16,386 nt of DNA, from positions 1-16,386 of the forward strand of contig JALLBK010003358.1 of the NCBI GenBank assembly GCA_036940085.1, read 5' to 3'. Positions within the stretch are counted from its first letter, which is position 1; each line of letters begins with the position of its first letter. The notes beneath the pieces were generated by a model. It was not told the DNA's origin. It was given only the letters and a program-made list of their open reading frames with translations, and made no database searches. The stretch comes from Discostella pseudostelligera (lineage: Eukaryota; Bacillariophyta; Thalassiosirophyceae; Thalassiosirales; Thalassiosiraceae). Positions 1 through 8,513 of this stretch are shown here, piece after piece. The position numbers were made by a program, and so were the translations under genes.

Positions 1-330
1 CTCTGCCGAAAAGCAAGGATATGGCGCCACGTTCGCGCCAAACTTTTCGCCCTCTGATAGGCGTACTTTCTGTATTAGAAACTAACGCAGCGAGCGTATC
101 CACAATCGTACGTCGTCGTAGCTACTCTCACGGCTACCGGCGAATGATGAAGGTCCACCCATTTTAGCGATCATTACAGCGACACCATCGACGACGGACG
201 GACGGCGACGACGGCGCGCCACTCTTCACTCACACACAAAACAAAAAGCCAGAGACCGACGACCGACCGAGACCATGACCATGACGATCTATCTACCTAC
301 TTATGCTTATGACGCCCATAACCACAGACC
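1..330. other. Upstream region and 5' leader of the plastid oxidoreductase gene
   Basis: No coding sequence is supported here. The stretch from about 180 to 280 is low-complexity GAC/GAC-GGC sequence and probably contains the promoter and 5' leader of the gene starting at 331. It includes an E2F-like octamer at 35-42 and a short upstream ORF at 275-334, listed separately. An in-frame TAA at 319-321 precedes the chosen start. No TATA box or other core element could be identified with confidence. Confidence 0.5.
35..42 (-). promoter_or_regulatory. E2F-like site (GCGCCAAA)
   Basis: GCGCCAAA is the exact reverse complement of TTTGGCGC, which fits the E2F/DP consensus TTTSSCGC. It lies about 290 bp upstream of the oxidoreductase start. 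Single octamers of this kind occur by chance, and nothing shows that it is functional. Confidence 0.25.
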
Positions 331-334
331 ATGA
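275..334 (+). other. Upstream ORF whose stop overlaps the main start codon (ATGA)
   Basis: An ATG at 275, with a second in-frame ATG at 281, opens a 19-codon reading frame that ends in TGA at 332-334. This TGA overlaps the main ATG at 331-333, giving an ATGA stop-start junction that could allow termination-reinitiation. It matters only if transcription starts upstream of 275, which the sequence does not show. Another ATG at 303 is out of frame and reads into the main gene. Confidence 0.3.
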
Positions 335-2088
335 CCTACCATCGACCTACAACAACACTCCTGCTTCTTCAATGGGTAGCATTCCGACGCATTTCTATAG
401 AGGCTTTCTTCACCTCTCCTCGAATAGTAATCGATGCTAGATCAAGTAGTACTAGCAAAAGCGATACTGCGAAGCGAAATAAAGGTGGCACATCAATACC
501 ACCGACAACACCATCAACAGAGCTACTACTCCATCTGCAGCATCATGTCGTTCCCAAGCAAAGAGAAGTCGATTTATGCATAATTGGTGGTGGTGTTTCG
601 GGATTAGCCGCTGCTATTAGTGCCGCTCAAACAGTTTTACCGTCATCCTTTTCAAAACATGATGACATTACAATATCGCCACCACCTTCCATACTCCTGC
701 TAGAATCCACCTCCACCCTTGGCGGACGGGTTCAAAGTGATATCACCTCCGATGGATACATACTCGATAAAGGATTTGCAGTATTTGTTGAAGAGTATCC
801 CGTGTCCAAAAAGTTATTAGATTATGATGCTTTAGGGTTGCAACCGTTCTTACCTGGAGCCAGAGTCAAATTGAAATGTGCAAGAGGAGAGGACGCGGAT
901 GCATCATCATCACTATTGGCATGTGTTTCAGATCCGATACGACGGCCGAAGGATATACTCAAAATAATTACCTCTCCCGTGGGTAGTGCCCTAGACAAAC
1001 TACGTCTGGTGCCCCTGTTTTTCATCCTATTCACAAAATCAATCGAGGAACTATTCGAGATGGAAGAAAGTGACACCCTCTCCTGCCTCCAATCCACCTA
1101 CCATTTCTCGGAAGAATTTATTTCTACATTCTTTGCACCATTTTTAGAGGGCGTATACCTGGTACCGTTGCAAGAGCAATCATCGCGGATGTTTCATTTT
1201 GTGATGAAAATGTTTACCATTGGGAGTGTATCGTTACCAAAAGGTGGGATGCAAGCGGTGACGAATCAGTTGGATGAGAAAGCTAGAGAATTGGGTGTGG
1301 ATATTCGGTTGGAATCTAGAGTAGTCAGTATTGCAGAGTGTGTTGCAACGCAAGGAAGGAGTGCTGCAAGTGGAGATCCAACAAGATTTGTGGTGGAGGT
1401 CGATTCGACAGAAGGGGGCAAAGACCTTGTGAAAGCACGTTGTGTCATCATTGCAACGGACGTTGGTTCGGCAAGGCAACTTATTCCCAACAGCATTGCA
1501 TCACCACCAAAGCAACGATCCGTTGGATGCATTTACTATGGCTTCCGGTCACCAGCACCGCTTACAGATCCAATATTGATATTGAATGGTGAAGGAAGTG
1601 CCGACAATGGAAGCAGGCGTAATACAAAAGGATATCCAATTAACAATGTATGTTTCCCATCAGTGGTCCAGAGGGGGTATGCACCTGTGGGATATGATCT
1701 GTGCAGCGTATCGATATTAGAAGAGGCCTTGGCAGAATATGAAAAGGACGACGAACACGCCTCACTGGATGGAGATGTACGGAGACAATTAGCGACATGG
1801 TTTCCAAACTATGCGAATGATATCCTTGATGAGAAAAAATGGGTCAGAAAGGGAGTGTATGTAATTCCAAATGCTCAACCAGCTCACTACCATGGCGGCG
1901 GAAGCAGCAACAGGAATGGTAATTGCTGTGCCAATGTCCACGGAGGACGAGATTGTTCCACTTTTCAGGGTTTGAAACTCCCGCACGGTATGTTTGTTTG
2001 TGGAGATCATATGGCTACCTCGTCATTGAATGGTGCATTGGAAAGTGGAGTGAATGCTGGAGATTCTGCTGCTAATTCTTTTGGATAA
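331..2088 (+). CDS. Plastid-targeted FAD-dependent amine-oxidase/phytoene-desaturase-like oxidoreductase
   Basis: A single-exon 585-aa protein. The N terminus looks like a diatom bipartite plastid presequence. It has a short hydrophobic core (residues 8-18, TLLLLQ...), a cleavage-type motif SIEA|FFTSP with Phe at 26, and then a Ser/Thr/Lys/Arg-rich stretch to about residue 55. The mature part starts with a Rossmann FAD-binding motif (IIGGGVSGLAAA, residues 84-95), followed by LLLES...LGGRV at about 122-134, typical of the amine-oxidase/protoporphyrinogen-oxidase/phytoene-desaturase superfamily. Near the C terminus, GMFVCGDH...SSLNGALESG is the second FAD-contact motif. Internal features such as DKGFAVFVEEYP and SRMFHFVMKMF resemble cyanobacterial and plant proteins annotated as phytoene-desaturase-like or PPOX-like oxidoreductases, whose substrate is generally unknown. 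Action on a hydrophobic plastid substrate is an inference. An in-frame stop at 319-321 supports this start. Confidence 0.85.
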   Translation: MTYHRPTTTLLLLQWVAFRRISIEAFFTSPRIVIDARSSSTSKSDTAKRNKGGTSIPPTTPSTELLLHLQHHVVPKQREVDLCIIGGGVSGLAAAISAAQTVLPSSFSKHDDITISPPPSILLLESTSTLGGRVQSDITSDGYILDKGFAVFVEEYPVSKKLLDYDALGLQPFLPGARVKLKCARGEDADASSSLLACVSDPIRRPKDILKIITSPVGSALDKLRLVPLFFILFTKSIEELFEMEESDTLSCLQSTYHFSEEFISTFFAPFLEGVYLVPLQEQSSRMFHFVMKMFTIGSVSLPKGGMQAVTNQLDEKARELGVDIRLESRVVSIAECVATQGRSAASGDPTRFVVEVDSTEGGKDLVKARCVIIATDVGSARQLIPNSIASPPKQRSVGCIYYGFRSPAPLTDPILILNGEGSADNGSRRNTKGYPINNVCFPSVVQRGYAPVGYDLCSVSILEEALAEYEKDDEHASLDGDVRRQLATWFPNYANDILDEKKWVRKGVYVIPNAQPAHYHGGGSSNRNGNCCANVHGGRDCSTFQGLKLPHGMFVCGDHMATSSLNGALESGVNAGDSAANSFG

Positions 2089-2457
2089 ATAATGCTTTTA
2101 AGTTCTTACCCCAGCGATCATCGAACCGTTCTACATTTCTACAGCATGCATATTCATCATTTATAACAGGGAAGAGGATAGAAGTGATGGAAAGTACGAT
2201 TGAGGATTGAGGATCCGAGACTGCTGACTGTTGTAGAATCATCCTTTGCAAGGTGAAACTGTGTGGCGTTGCTGCTGCTCATGCTGCATCGCAGTTGCTG
2301 TTTGCTGATTGTCATTTACCATCTAAACATCTCACCATGTAATTGTTGTGCAACAATGACAATGGCGAAGGTTGTTGTTTATTGCTCCGCTTGATATGTC
2401 ACCCACTGTTGTCTTGTACGTCAATGATTGTCAAGTTACATTTCCACAGTAGTTGGA

Positions 2458-2490
2458 TGCTGCTGCTACTACTGCTGCTGCTGCTGCTGT
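2458..2490. repeat. Interrupted (CTG)n microsatellite
   Basis: A run of CTG units broken by two ACT units, ending in six CTG repeats. It is non-coding and lies about 370 bp after the oxidoreductase stop codon. Confidence 0.7.
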
Positions 2491-3072
2491 ATTTAGTATG
2501 AGTCTACCGCTCACATCGGCTGGTTGTCATTTACATACCGATACTGAATGAGACATATCCACTGTATCGGTTGAGGGTAACAATTTTATAGCTCTACCAC
2601 TCTCGCTCTAGATCTCAACATCTGCTTTCAACTCTCTCCATGAATTTTTGTGTGGAAAATCCTTCACAGTACTAGGTTGCTGGCTGATGCTAATGTCTAG
2701 CTATATCACGCTGCAACTTGCCACGTCCCCGCACATCATGATCTTCGAGATTGGAAGGTCTTAAGATGAGCATTGGAGGCGCTCATGGCGTTGGGTAGAC
2801 GACGACGATCGACGACGATGATGGGTGGCAAAATCGATGCCGACGGCGACAGGAACGGCAGCGAACGACAATAACAATATCAACTTCATAGGGGCGGCAG
2901 GTTGATGGCGAACAAGAGGGGGGGAAATGGGGTGTCTGTGATGGCCGTGTACTATGGGGTGAGGAGGTCAATAATATGAGGAGGGAGTTGTAGGGCGGCA
3001 ATGGAGTGGAGTTTTGTACTATTCCTACGTAGATTTGGAAAGGCAATGAGCAAAAGGAAGTTCATGGAGTGA

Positions 3073-3078
3073 TGACGT
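3073..3078 (+). promoter_or_regulatory. TGACGT motif upstream of the aureochrome gene
   Basis: TGACGT is the core bound by Vaucheria AUREO1 and occurs in blue-light- and CO2/cAMP-responsive diatom promoters. It lies about 400 bp upstream of the aureochrome ATG. A hexamer is weak evidence alone, and the nearby palindrome at 3205-3212 makes it more interesting. Confidence 0.3.
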
Positions 3079-3204
3079 GGCATGAGAAGGAAAATGTCTA
3101 AATTAGAGATACACACGTGTCTGGAGATTCGACCTGCACATTCTAATACTGATTCCTCTGTTACGAGTGCAAGATATCTTCAAGACGGACATCACCAGAA
3201 AATC

Positions 3205-3212
3205 TGACGTCA
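3205..3212. promoter_or_regulatory. TGACGTCA palindrome (bZIP/aureochrome-type site) in the aureochrome promoter
   Basis: A perfect 8-bp palindromic bZIP site (CRE type) contains the TGACGT aureochrome core on both strands. It is 259 bp upstream of the aureochrome start codon. bZIP dimers bind such sites, so light-dependent autoregulation or control by another bZIP factor is plausible. Function is inferred from sequence only. Confidence 0.45.
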
Positions 3213-3471
3213 CTTGGTCCATCAAGCAGCAGCTAGCAGCGAGCAGCAGCGGCAGTATCCTGCCTGCGCTGCATGCAGGCCGGCAGCAACAACATCAAGC
3301 CAAAACAGAGACCAAGAAGTAGTTTCATCCGTCATCCATCTTTGCTTTTGCCTTTGCCTTTGTCGTCGTCGATCGGCGGGCGGCAGGTTGCGGCGGAAGA
3401 TAACCCTGTAGAGAGTAATACCGAAGTCGTTCCATCTCACTACGCCCATAGACTCAAATACAACTGTCACC

Positions 3472-4716
3472 ATGGCGAATGGAATGAGCAACAACACCGT
3501 CGCTTCGAGCGCGATGCATTTGTTCGCCCCTGACCCGAACGCGGGCAGTGAGAGTGTAAGTCTTTGGAATCTATGTTGGATGTGCGTCGAGCACCGAGCG
3601 CCAAATTTCTCGTCAGGACTGTTTGCTTTCGTTTATGACGGTGCATATTTCTCTCTCTCTCCATCTGTACGACCATGCGCTTGTTGTTGGCGATGATGTG
3701 GTGGTGTTTGGTGTTGTTTTTCATATTATGCACGCCATTCGTACTAAAAGATTATTTCACCTACACTAACATACGCGCCCACCGTCTTCTCCAATAAAAT
3801 ACTCTATCTTTTGTTACAGCCACTCGATCTCGACGAGTTGTTCCACGATTGTTACTTCGGCGAATTCCCCGTTCCAGAGGATGTCACAAGCGACCCCACC
3901 GCCGTGGGTTCCTCCTCCATGTCATCCTTCAAACGATCTGCCGACGATGCCGGATTTGACGACGAGGAATCTGGTGGCATCTCGAACAAACCCGCCGCGC
4001 TTCTTACCGAATCTCAAAAGGTCGAGCGACGGGAACGCAATCGAGAGCATGCCAAAAGATCTCGTCTACGTAAAAAGTTTTTGCTGGAAAGTCTACAGGA
4101 GCAGATTGATGGGCTGAACTCGGAAATTCATGCACTCAAGGATATTATCAAACGCGAATTGCCCGACAAGGCCACTGAACTACTCAAAGATATCGGCAAT
4201 GAGGGCGATATCGATGATCCATCTCAACCCAAGAAGGGAGCGTACACCCCCCTCCCCATGCCTAGTGGGTTTGGTCCGGTCAAGACATTGATGGAACCGG
4301 ATTATCGTCTCATGAGTGCATTGTCGGGATCGCAGCAGAATTTTGCCATTTCCGATCCTTCCCTTCCCGACAATCCCATTGTATACGTCTCGCAGGGATT
4401 TTTGGATTTGACAGGTTACACCCTCGATCAGGTATTGGGAAGAAATTGTCGATTCCTACAGGGACCAGGAACAGACCAGGCCGCGGTGGATGTCATTCGA
4501 CGTGGCGTGAGGGAGGGAACGGATACTTCCGTATGTCTACTAAATTACAAGGCCGATGGCACCCCGTTCTGGAATCAATTCTTCGTGGCAGCGTTACGAG
4601 ATGCTGAAAATAATGTTGTGAACTTTGTGGGTGTGCAGTGTGAAGTAAGTAAGGCTGTGGTGGAGAAGCACATTACTGAGGGAAAGACTCCACCTTTGAA
4701 GGATAATGGAAATTGA
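3472..4716 (+). CDS. Aureochrome: bZIP-LOV blue-light-responsive transcription factor (2 exons: 3472-3555, 3820-4716)
   Basis: Joining the exons gives 326 aa. Exon 1 encodes 28 residues and ends at a GTAAGT donor. Exon 2 starts after a pyrimidine-rich TTTTGTTACAG acceptor, and the junction is phase 0. The bZIP basic region (about residues 96-114) has the signature N102-x7-R110, followed by zipper leucines at 120, 127 and 134. A linker leads to a LOV domain at about 200-305 with the photoactive cysteine C238 in GRNCRFLQG, flavin-contact Asn270 and Asn280, and the switch Gln301 in NFVGVQC. Every residue needed for FMN-cysteinyl adduct formation appears present, so it should be photoactive. Family knowledge: blue light releases bZIP/LOV contacts and strengthens binding to TGACGT. 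The start has a good context (caccATGgcg), with an in-frame stop upstream at 3409-3411. The length suits the family. I cannot tell which aureochrome subtype (1a, 1b, 1c or 2) it is. Confidence 0.95.
3556..3819 (+). other. Aureochrome intron (264 nt, GT-AG, phase 0)
   Basis: The donor is AGT|GTAAGT and the acceptor is TTACAG|CCA. Without splicing, the exon 1 frame runs to a stop at 3694-3696, and exon 2 has no ATG before the conserved domains. The intron contains a (CT)n-rich stretch near 3650. Confidence 0.85.
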
Positions 4717-5468
4717 AGGACGTAAAAACACTGGCGTTTGAGTTACACTTCAATGAAACTTCACAACAAACAAGAGAAAGAGAGTTGCAAAGAAGTGCGA
4801 TGGCCTCAACCAGTATGAACAAGTACGTGAATTGAAAGGTAAAGACGATGGCTCGGGGAAAGGGAGGGACGGTGTTCATTATTGACTCAACATGAATTAA
4901 TTTGACAAATGAAGAAACCAGGTCGATTGTTATGCTCGAATAAACTACACAACATACAAGTCGGAAGCGGTTACCTACCTTCTCTTTTTGTGCCCCGCCC
5001 TTGAAAGACTTGACTTCACAATGTTTTTCTCTAGTAAATTTGCTAACAATCACATGTTACATAATGAATCCACTCAACCCCATCCAACAAACACTCAACC
5101 GTTTGAGTGCTTCCATTTAGATAGTACTCCTACTTCATGATTCCTCTCCCGAGGCGCAACACTCACGCCTCCCATCATCGATACAGGCCACAGCAAAAAA
5201 AATACTTACACGTTGGCAGGTTTGGCGCCTCCCGCCAAATAATCTTTTCGCGTCTTTATGTCGCCAAATGATCTTCCCGCCATTTTCCATATTCGCCTCT
5301 TATGTCGCCAAATAAGATCTTCCCGCCACAATCAACAGCGATCACCGACCGACCACGCACCGAACACCTCTAGATACCGATCGCCAGCCAGCAGGCACGG
5401 CATAGCAAACGATGACCATGACGGCCGCCTTCCTCCCGTAGTCCCCGCCACCACACTAACGAGGAAGT
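4717..5468. other. Gene-free spacer between the aureochrome and SLC35F-type genes
   Basis: This holds the aureochrome 3' flank, including an AATAAA at 4939-4944 (a possible but unproven polyadenylation signal), and the promoter/leader of the transporter gene. The proximal part (5221-5328) carries clustered E2F-like motifs. A short upstream ORF lies at 5412-5441 and ends in TAG before the main start. The 126-codon minus-strand frame at 4673-5053 has no recognisable domain and overlaps the aureochrome 3' end, so it is not called. Confidence 0.5.
5221..5328. promoter_or_regulatory. Cluster of E2F-like sites with a duplicated 26-bp block
   Basis: 5221-5239 is an inverted repeat, TTTGGCG-5 nt-CGCCAAA, and its left arm extends to TTTGGCGC, an exact TTTSSCGC E2F match. 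Two direct repeats follow at 5257-5282 and 5301-5328. They are identical except for a 2-bp AA insertion, and each has TCGCCAAAT followed by TTCCCGCC (GGCGGGAA on the other strand). The cluster ends 140 bp before the ATG at 5469. E2F/DP sites normally mark S-phase-regulated genes, and that role here is inferred. Confidence 0.45.
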
Positions 5469-7449
5469 ATGTTGACACGACATCGACAAGACGACTTCGA
5501 CGACAATGACATCAACGAGGACTACGCCAATCAAAATATCGATTCGAACATCGAGTCATCCTCGACCATCGCCGGAGGTGGCGGTGGAATGACCGTCGCC
5601 GCCGCCACCATCCAAACGGTAACCTCCACAATTGTCGATGGAATAGTGCATACCGTCGCCCATTGGAAGGTAATACTACTCGGTCAGATCATATCCATTA
5701 TATTGGCAATTTCAGGCGGGACCAGTGATGTCCTTGCATTGGAATGTGGAGTTAGTGCTCCCTCGACGTACAATGCTTTGGGATATACCCTCGTGGCTAT
5801 TTTTGGGTGCATTCGATGGCGTAGGTCCAATCGACGGAATAACAGGATCAATAATAATGTTGGCGATCATAATAATGAAGCACATAATCGTGATGATGAT
5901 GAAGAGGAAGAGACAACAAGTTTTCGTGGTGGCGGTGGCAGTGGCAGCAATCGAGAAGGGAGTTTTGTAGGTGATCTTTACCTGGAGAATGACAACAACA
6001 ACAACAACAACAATATCAACAACGATGAAGACTTTGACTATAATGATGACGATGATGTGGATGATCTGACATTGGATGAATCCATAATCAATCGTTCTTC
6101 ATTCTTCTCATTACGACGGAATATCAACAAATACCACCAAGAGACAAACGAGAGATATCCTCCACCGATTCATCAGAAGCATCGTCATCATCCTCACAAT
6201 CGATCAACAAGCGACAATAATAGTGTCAAATTGGAAAGTCATCATCATGGTACAACATCATTAACTGCCGCCAATGCCGCCAATCATTTACTACTGCCTC
6301 CAGCCAAGTGGTATTATTACTTTGCCGTAGCACTCGTGGAGGCACAGGCGTTCTACTTCATTTTCTTGGCTTTTCGATACACCTCCTTTACCTTTGTGTA
6401 TGTCTCCGACGCATTGGCCATACCGAGTGCGATGGTATTTTCACGACTTTTTATGAGACGGAAATATTTGTGGACACATATATTGGGGTGTTTCATTTGC
6501 ATTACGGGTATTGTCGTGAATACGGCCTCGGATATTAATAATGATGCGCAGAATAATAATGGTGGTGGTGGTGGTGGTGGTGGACTGAATGACGTTTTGG
6601 TCTCATTGGATCATGTAAAAGGAGACATATTTGCCATTTTTGGGGCAGTATTGCTTGGTCTGGACGATGTATTGTCGGAGATGATATTGGATAATTATAG
6701 AGGTGGTGTATCGAAAATGTTGTTTATGAAGGGGATGTTCGGTGCATTGATATCCCTTATCCAATTAGGAATGTTGGAGAGAGACAATGTCTATTTGCTG
6801 TTTGGTGTGGATGACGAAGGAGGAGATGATGGTGCTCCTTGCGACTTCTCATGGAGGATGATGTTATTAACTGCTCATGTGGTATCAAGAGCTCTTGGTG
6901 TTGCCGGAGAGATGCAATTTTTATTCATCTCCGAAGCGTGAGTATGCAAAAATGAATACATGTGCTGTTTTGGTGCCTCTACTCGCATCAATCTAAAATG
7001 ATGTGCTCACCGCTCATTGGTACTCCGTCATTCTCACTCGTTTCGTTTCTTACACTGTCGCTACCCCCACCAGAGCACTACTGAACATCCTTCTACTCAC
7101 TAGCGACTTAATCGCTGCATTCTTCGACATTCTGACTATTGGCTTTCGGTTAACGCCATACTTTTGCTTTGCCTTCCTTTGCATCGTTATTGGAATCGTC
7201 TTGTACGAGGCAGGTCCTAGTCCTGCATCTGCCGCTGCTACCGCCGGTGATCGAATACTTGGTGCAGGAGGAACTCCGATAACTATTGAATTCCGAGACA
7301 GAGGCGGGAGGAGGAAGACGTGCTCAACGATGGTGACATCACCAATGGCAGGCGGTGCTGCTGCAGAAGGAGCAACGTCCTCCTCGTTAATGAGTACAGA
7401 ACATGCGGGAAATTTAACCCCACATGGTATGGAACGAGTACTCACATGA
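5469..7449 (+). CDS. SLC35F-type (DUF914) drug/metabolite-transporter family membrane protein (2 exons: 5469-6937, 7074-7449)
   Basis: The spliced protein is 614 aa. An acidic N-terminal tail is followed by membrane segments at about 67-92 and 100-117, then a roughly 160-residue polar loop (about 118-280) rich in Asn, Asp, His and Gly. Further segments lie at about 281-302, 306-328, 333-352, 385-407, 415-436 and 461-487, with more in exon 2. About ten helices fit the DMT fold. WYYYFAVALVEAQAFYFIFLAFRYT and the GDIFAIFGAVLLGLDDVLSEMIL segment resemble SLC35F1/F2/F6 proteins, where human members have W..Y..LALVDVEANY.....Y and GD......A.LY...NV.EE. Substrates of this subfamily are largely unresolved, so none is proposed. 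Splicing is required: GC|GTGAGT donor, CACCAG|AGC acceptor, phase 2, creating an Ala codon. The last 37 codons lie in the duplicated block 7337-7604. An E2F-like cluster lies upstream. Confidence 0.85.
6938..7073 (+). other. Intron of the SLC35F-type gene (136 nt, GT-AG, phase 2)
   Basis: The donor GTGAGT is at 6938 and the acceptor CCACCAG ends at 7073. Joining gives ...FLFISEA-ALLNILLLTSDLIAAFF..., which continues a transmembrane helix and matches family architecture. Unspliced exon 1 meets a stop at 6939-6941. Confidence 0.85.
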
Positions 7450-7499
7450 TGTACATATTTATACTTCAAATAATAATTATTGTACATCTAATAATCTTA

Positions 7500-7607
7500 T
7501 CATGACATTATCTTCTCCTTCAACAATTCATACACCGTGAACATCGTCCCAACCATAGGCACCACCTTCAATACCTCAGGTGTCAACCCTCTATAAAATC
7601 CTTTCAT
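7500..7607 (-). pseudogene. Duplicated C-terminal fragment of the mitochondrial-carrier gene
   Basis: It encodes MKGFYRGLTPEVL...KEKIMS and stop, identical to the end of the intact carrier gene at 7768-7875. It is separated from the rest of that gene by the duplicated block, so it lacks the first 90% of the protein and is not translated as part of it. It lies in the presumptive 3' flank of both genes. Confidence 0.85.
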
Positions 7608-7717
7608 CACCAATGGCAGGCGGTGCTGCTGCAGAAGGAGCAACGTCCTCCTCGTTAATGAGTACAGAACATGCGGGAAATTTAACCCCACATGGTATGG
7701 AACGAGTACTCACATGA
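7605..7717 (+). pseudogene. Duplicated C-terminal fragment of the SLC35F-type gene
   Basis: It is a second copy of 7337-7449, covering the last 37 codons and stop of the transporter. It lies downstream of the functional stop codon and has no start or upstream exon, so it is not expected to be translated. Confidence 0.85.
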
Positions 7718-7767
7718 TGTACATATTTATACTTCAAATAATAATTATTGTACATCTAATAATCTTA

Positions 7768-8386
7768 TCATGACATTATCTTCTCCTTCAACAATTCATA
7801 CACCGTGAACATCGTCCCAACCATAGGCACCACCTTCAATACCTCAGGTGTCAACCCTCTATAAAATCCTTTCATACCATCTTTTTTCAACAATGCCCTA
7901 ATCATCTGCATCCCCGACAATCGATCCTCGGGACACACATGCTGTCCTTGGATTTGCATCCGTCGTCGTACCGTATCAAATGGAAATGTCAACAATGTCG
8001 AGAATGTCCCACTGGCGGCACCACACAATAACGTTAATACAAATCCCAATTTCTCCTCACCCGTTTCGGTATCGACCTTGCGCAAATTGTAGAATAATTC
8101 ATCTTCGAGGGCATACTCTTTTAAGGAACCATAGACAACCCACGAAATACTGAAATTAGGAACCGCCACCATTAATGTGGGCCCTAATCCAGAATATAAG
8201 CCAATATATCCCTCGGAAGATATGATTTTACGAAAGGCATCGGAGATACCTCTGTAATGGGCCTCTTTCCCATCCAATTGTGTGGTGAGGCGAGTGCGGA
8301 TTAAGTCGAGTGGGTAGCAGGCGACACAGGCGGTTGTGCCGGCGACGGCACCGGCCACGAGACGGGAGAAGGTGGATACTTCCCCC

Positions 8387-8457
<71 letters not shown>

Positions 8458-8458
8458 N

Positions 8459-8513
<55 letters not shown>

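Larger units (their letters stand above)
2089..3471. other. Gene-free spacer between the oxidoreductase and aureochrome genes
   Basis: About 1.4 kb without a supportable gene. It holds the 3' flank of the oxidoreductase, an interrupted CTG/ACT trinucleotide tract at 2458-2490, TGACGT-type motifs at 2418-2423 (reverse), 3073-3078 and 3205-3212, and CAG-rich sequence from 3222 to 3300 with a CTGCATGCAG palindrome. An upstream ORF beginning at ATG 3273 runs out of frame past the aureochrome start, to 3533. The minus-strand frame at 2783-3046 is low-complexity and shows no domain. Confidence 0.5.
7337..7875. repeat. Perfect 268-bp tandem duplication across the 3' ends of two convergent genes
   Basis: Unit 1 is 7337-7604 and unit 2 is 7605-7872, with a further shared CAT at 7873-7875, so 271 positions match at an offset of 268. 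I found no mismatch between units. Each unit carries the last 37 codons of the SLC35F-type gene (+), the 50-bp spacer, and the last 34 codons plus stop of the carrier gene (-). The trinucleotide CAT occurs at both breakpoints and at the junction, as in a microhomology-mediated duplication. Perfect identity means a very recent event or an assembly error. Confidence 0.95.

Noticed and set aside
2783..3046. Minus-strand frame in the spacer before the aureochrome gene
   Set aside because: Composition is Ser/Pro/Arg/Val-rich from simple repeats, with no domain, in a likely promoter region.
4673..5053. 126-codon minus-strand frame after the aureochrome gene
   Set aside because: No recognisable domain, overlaps the aureochrome 3' coding end, and shows no splice or start context that stands out.
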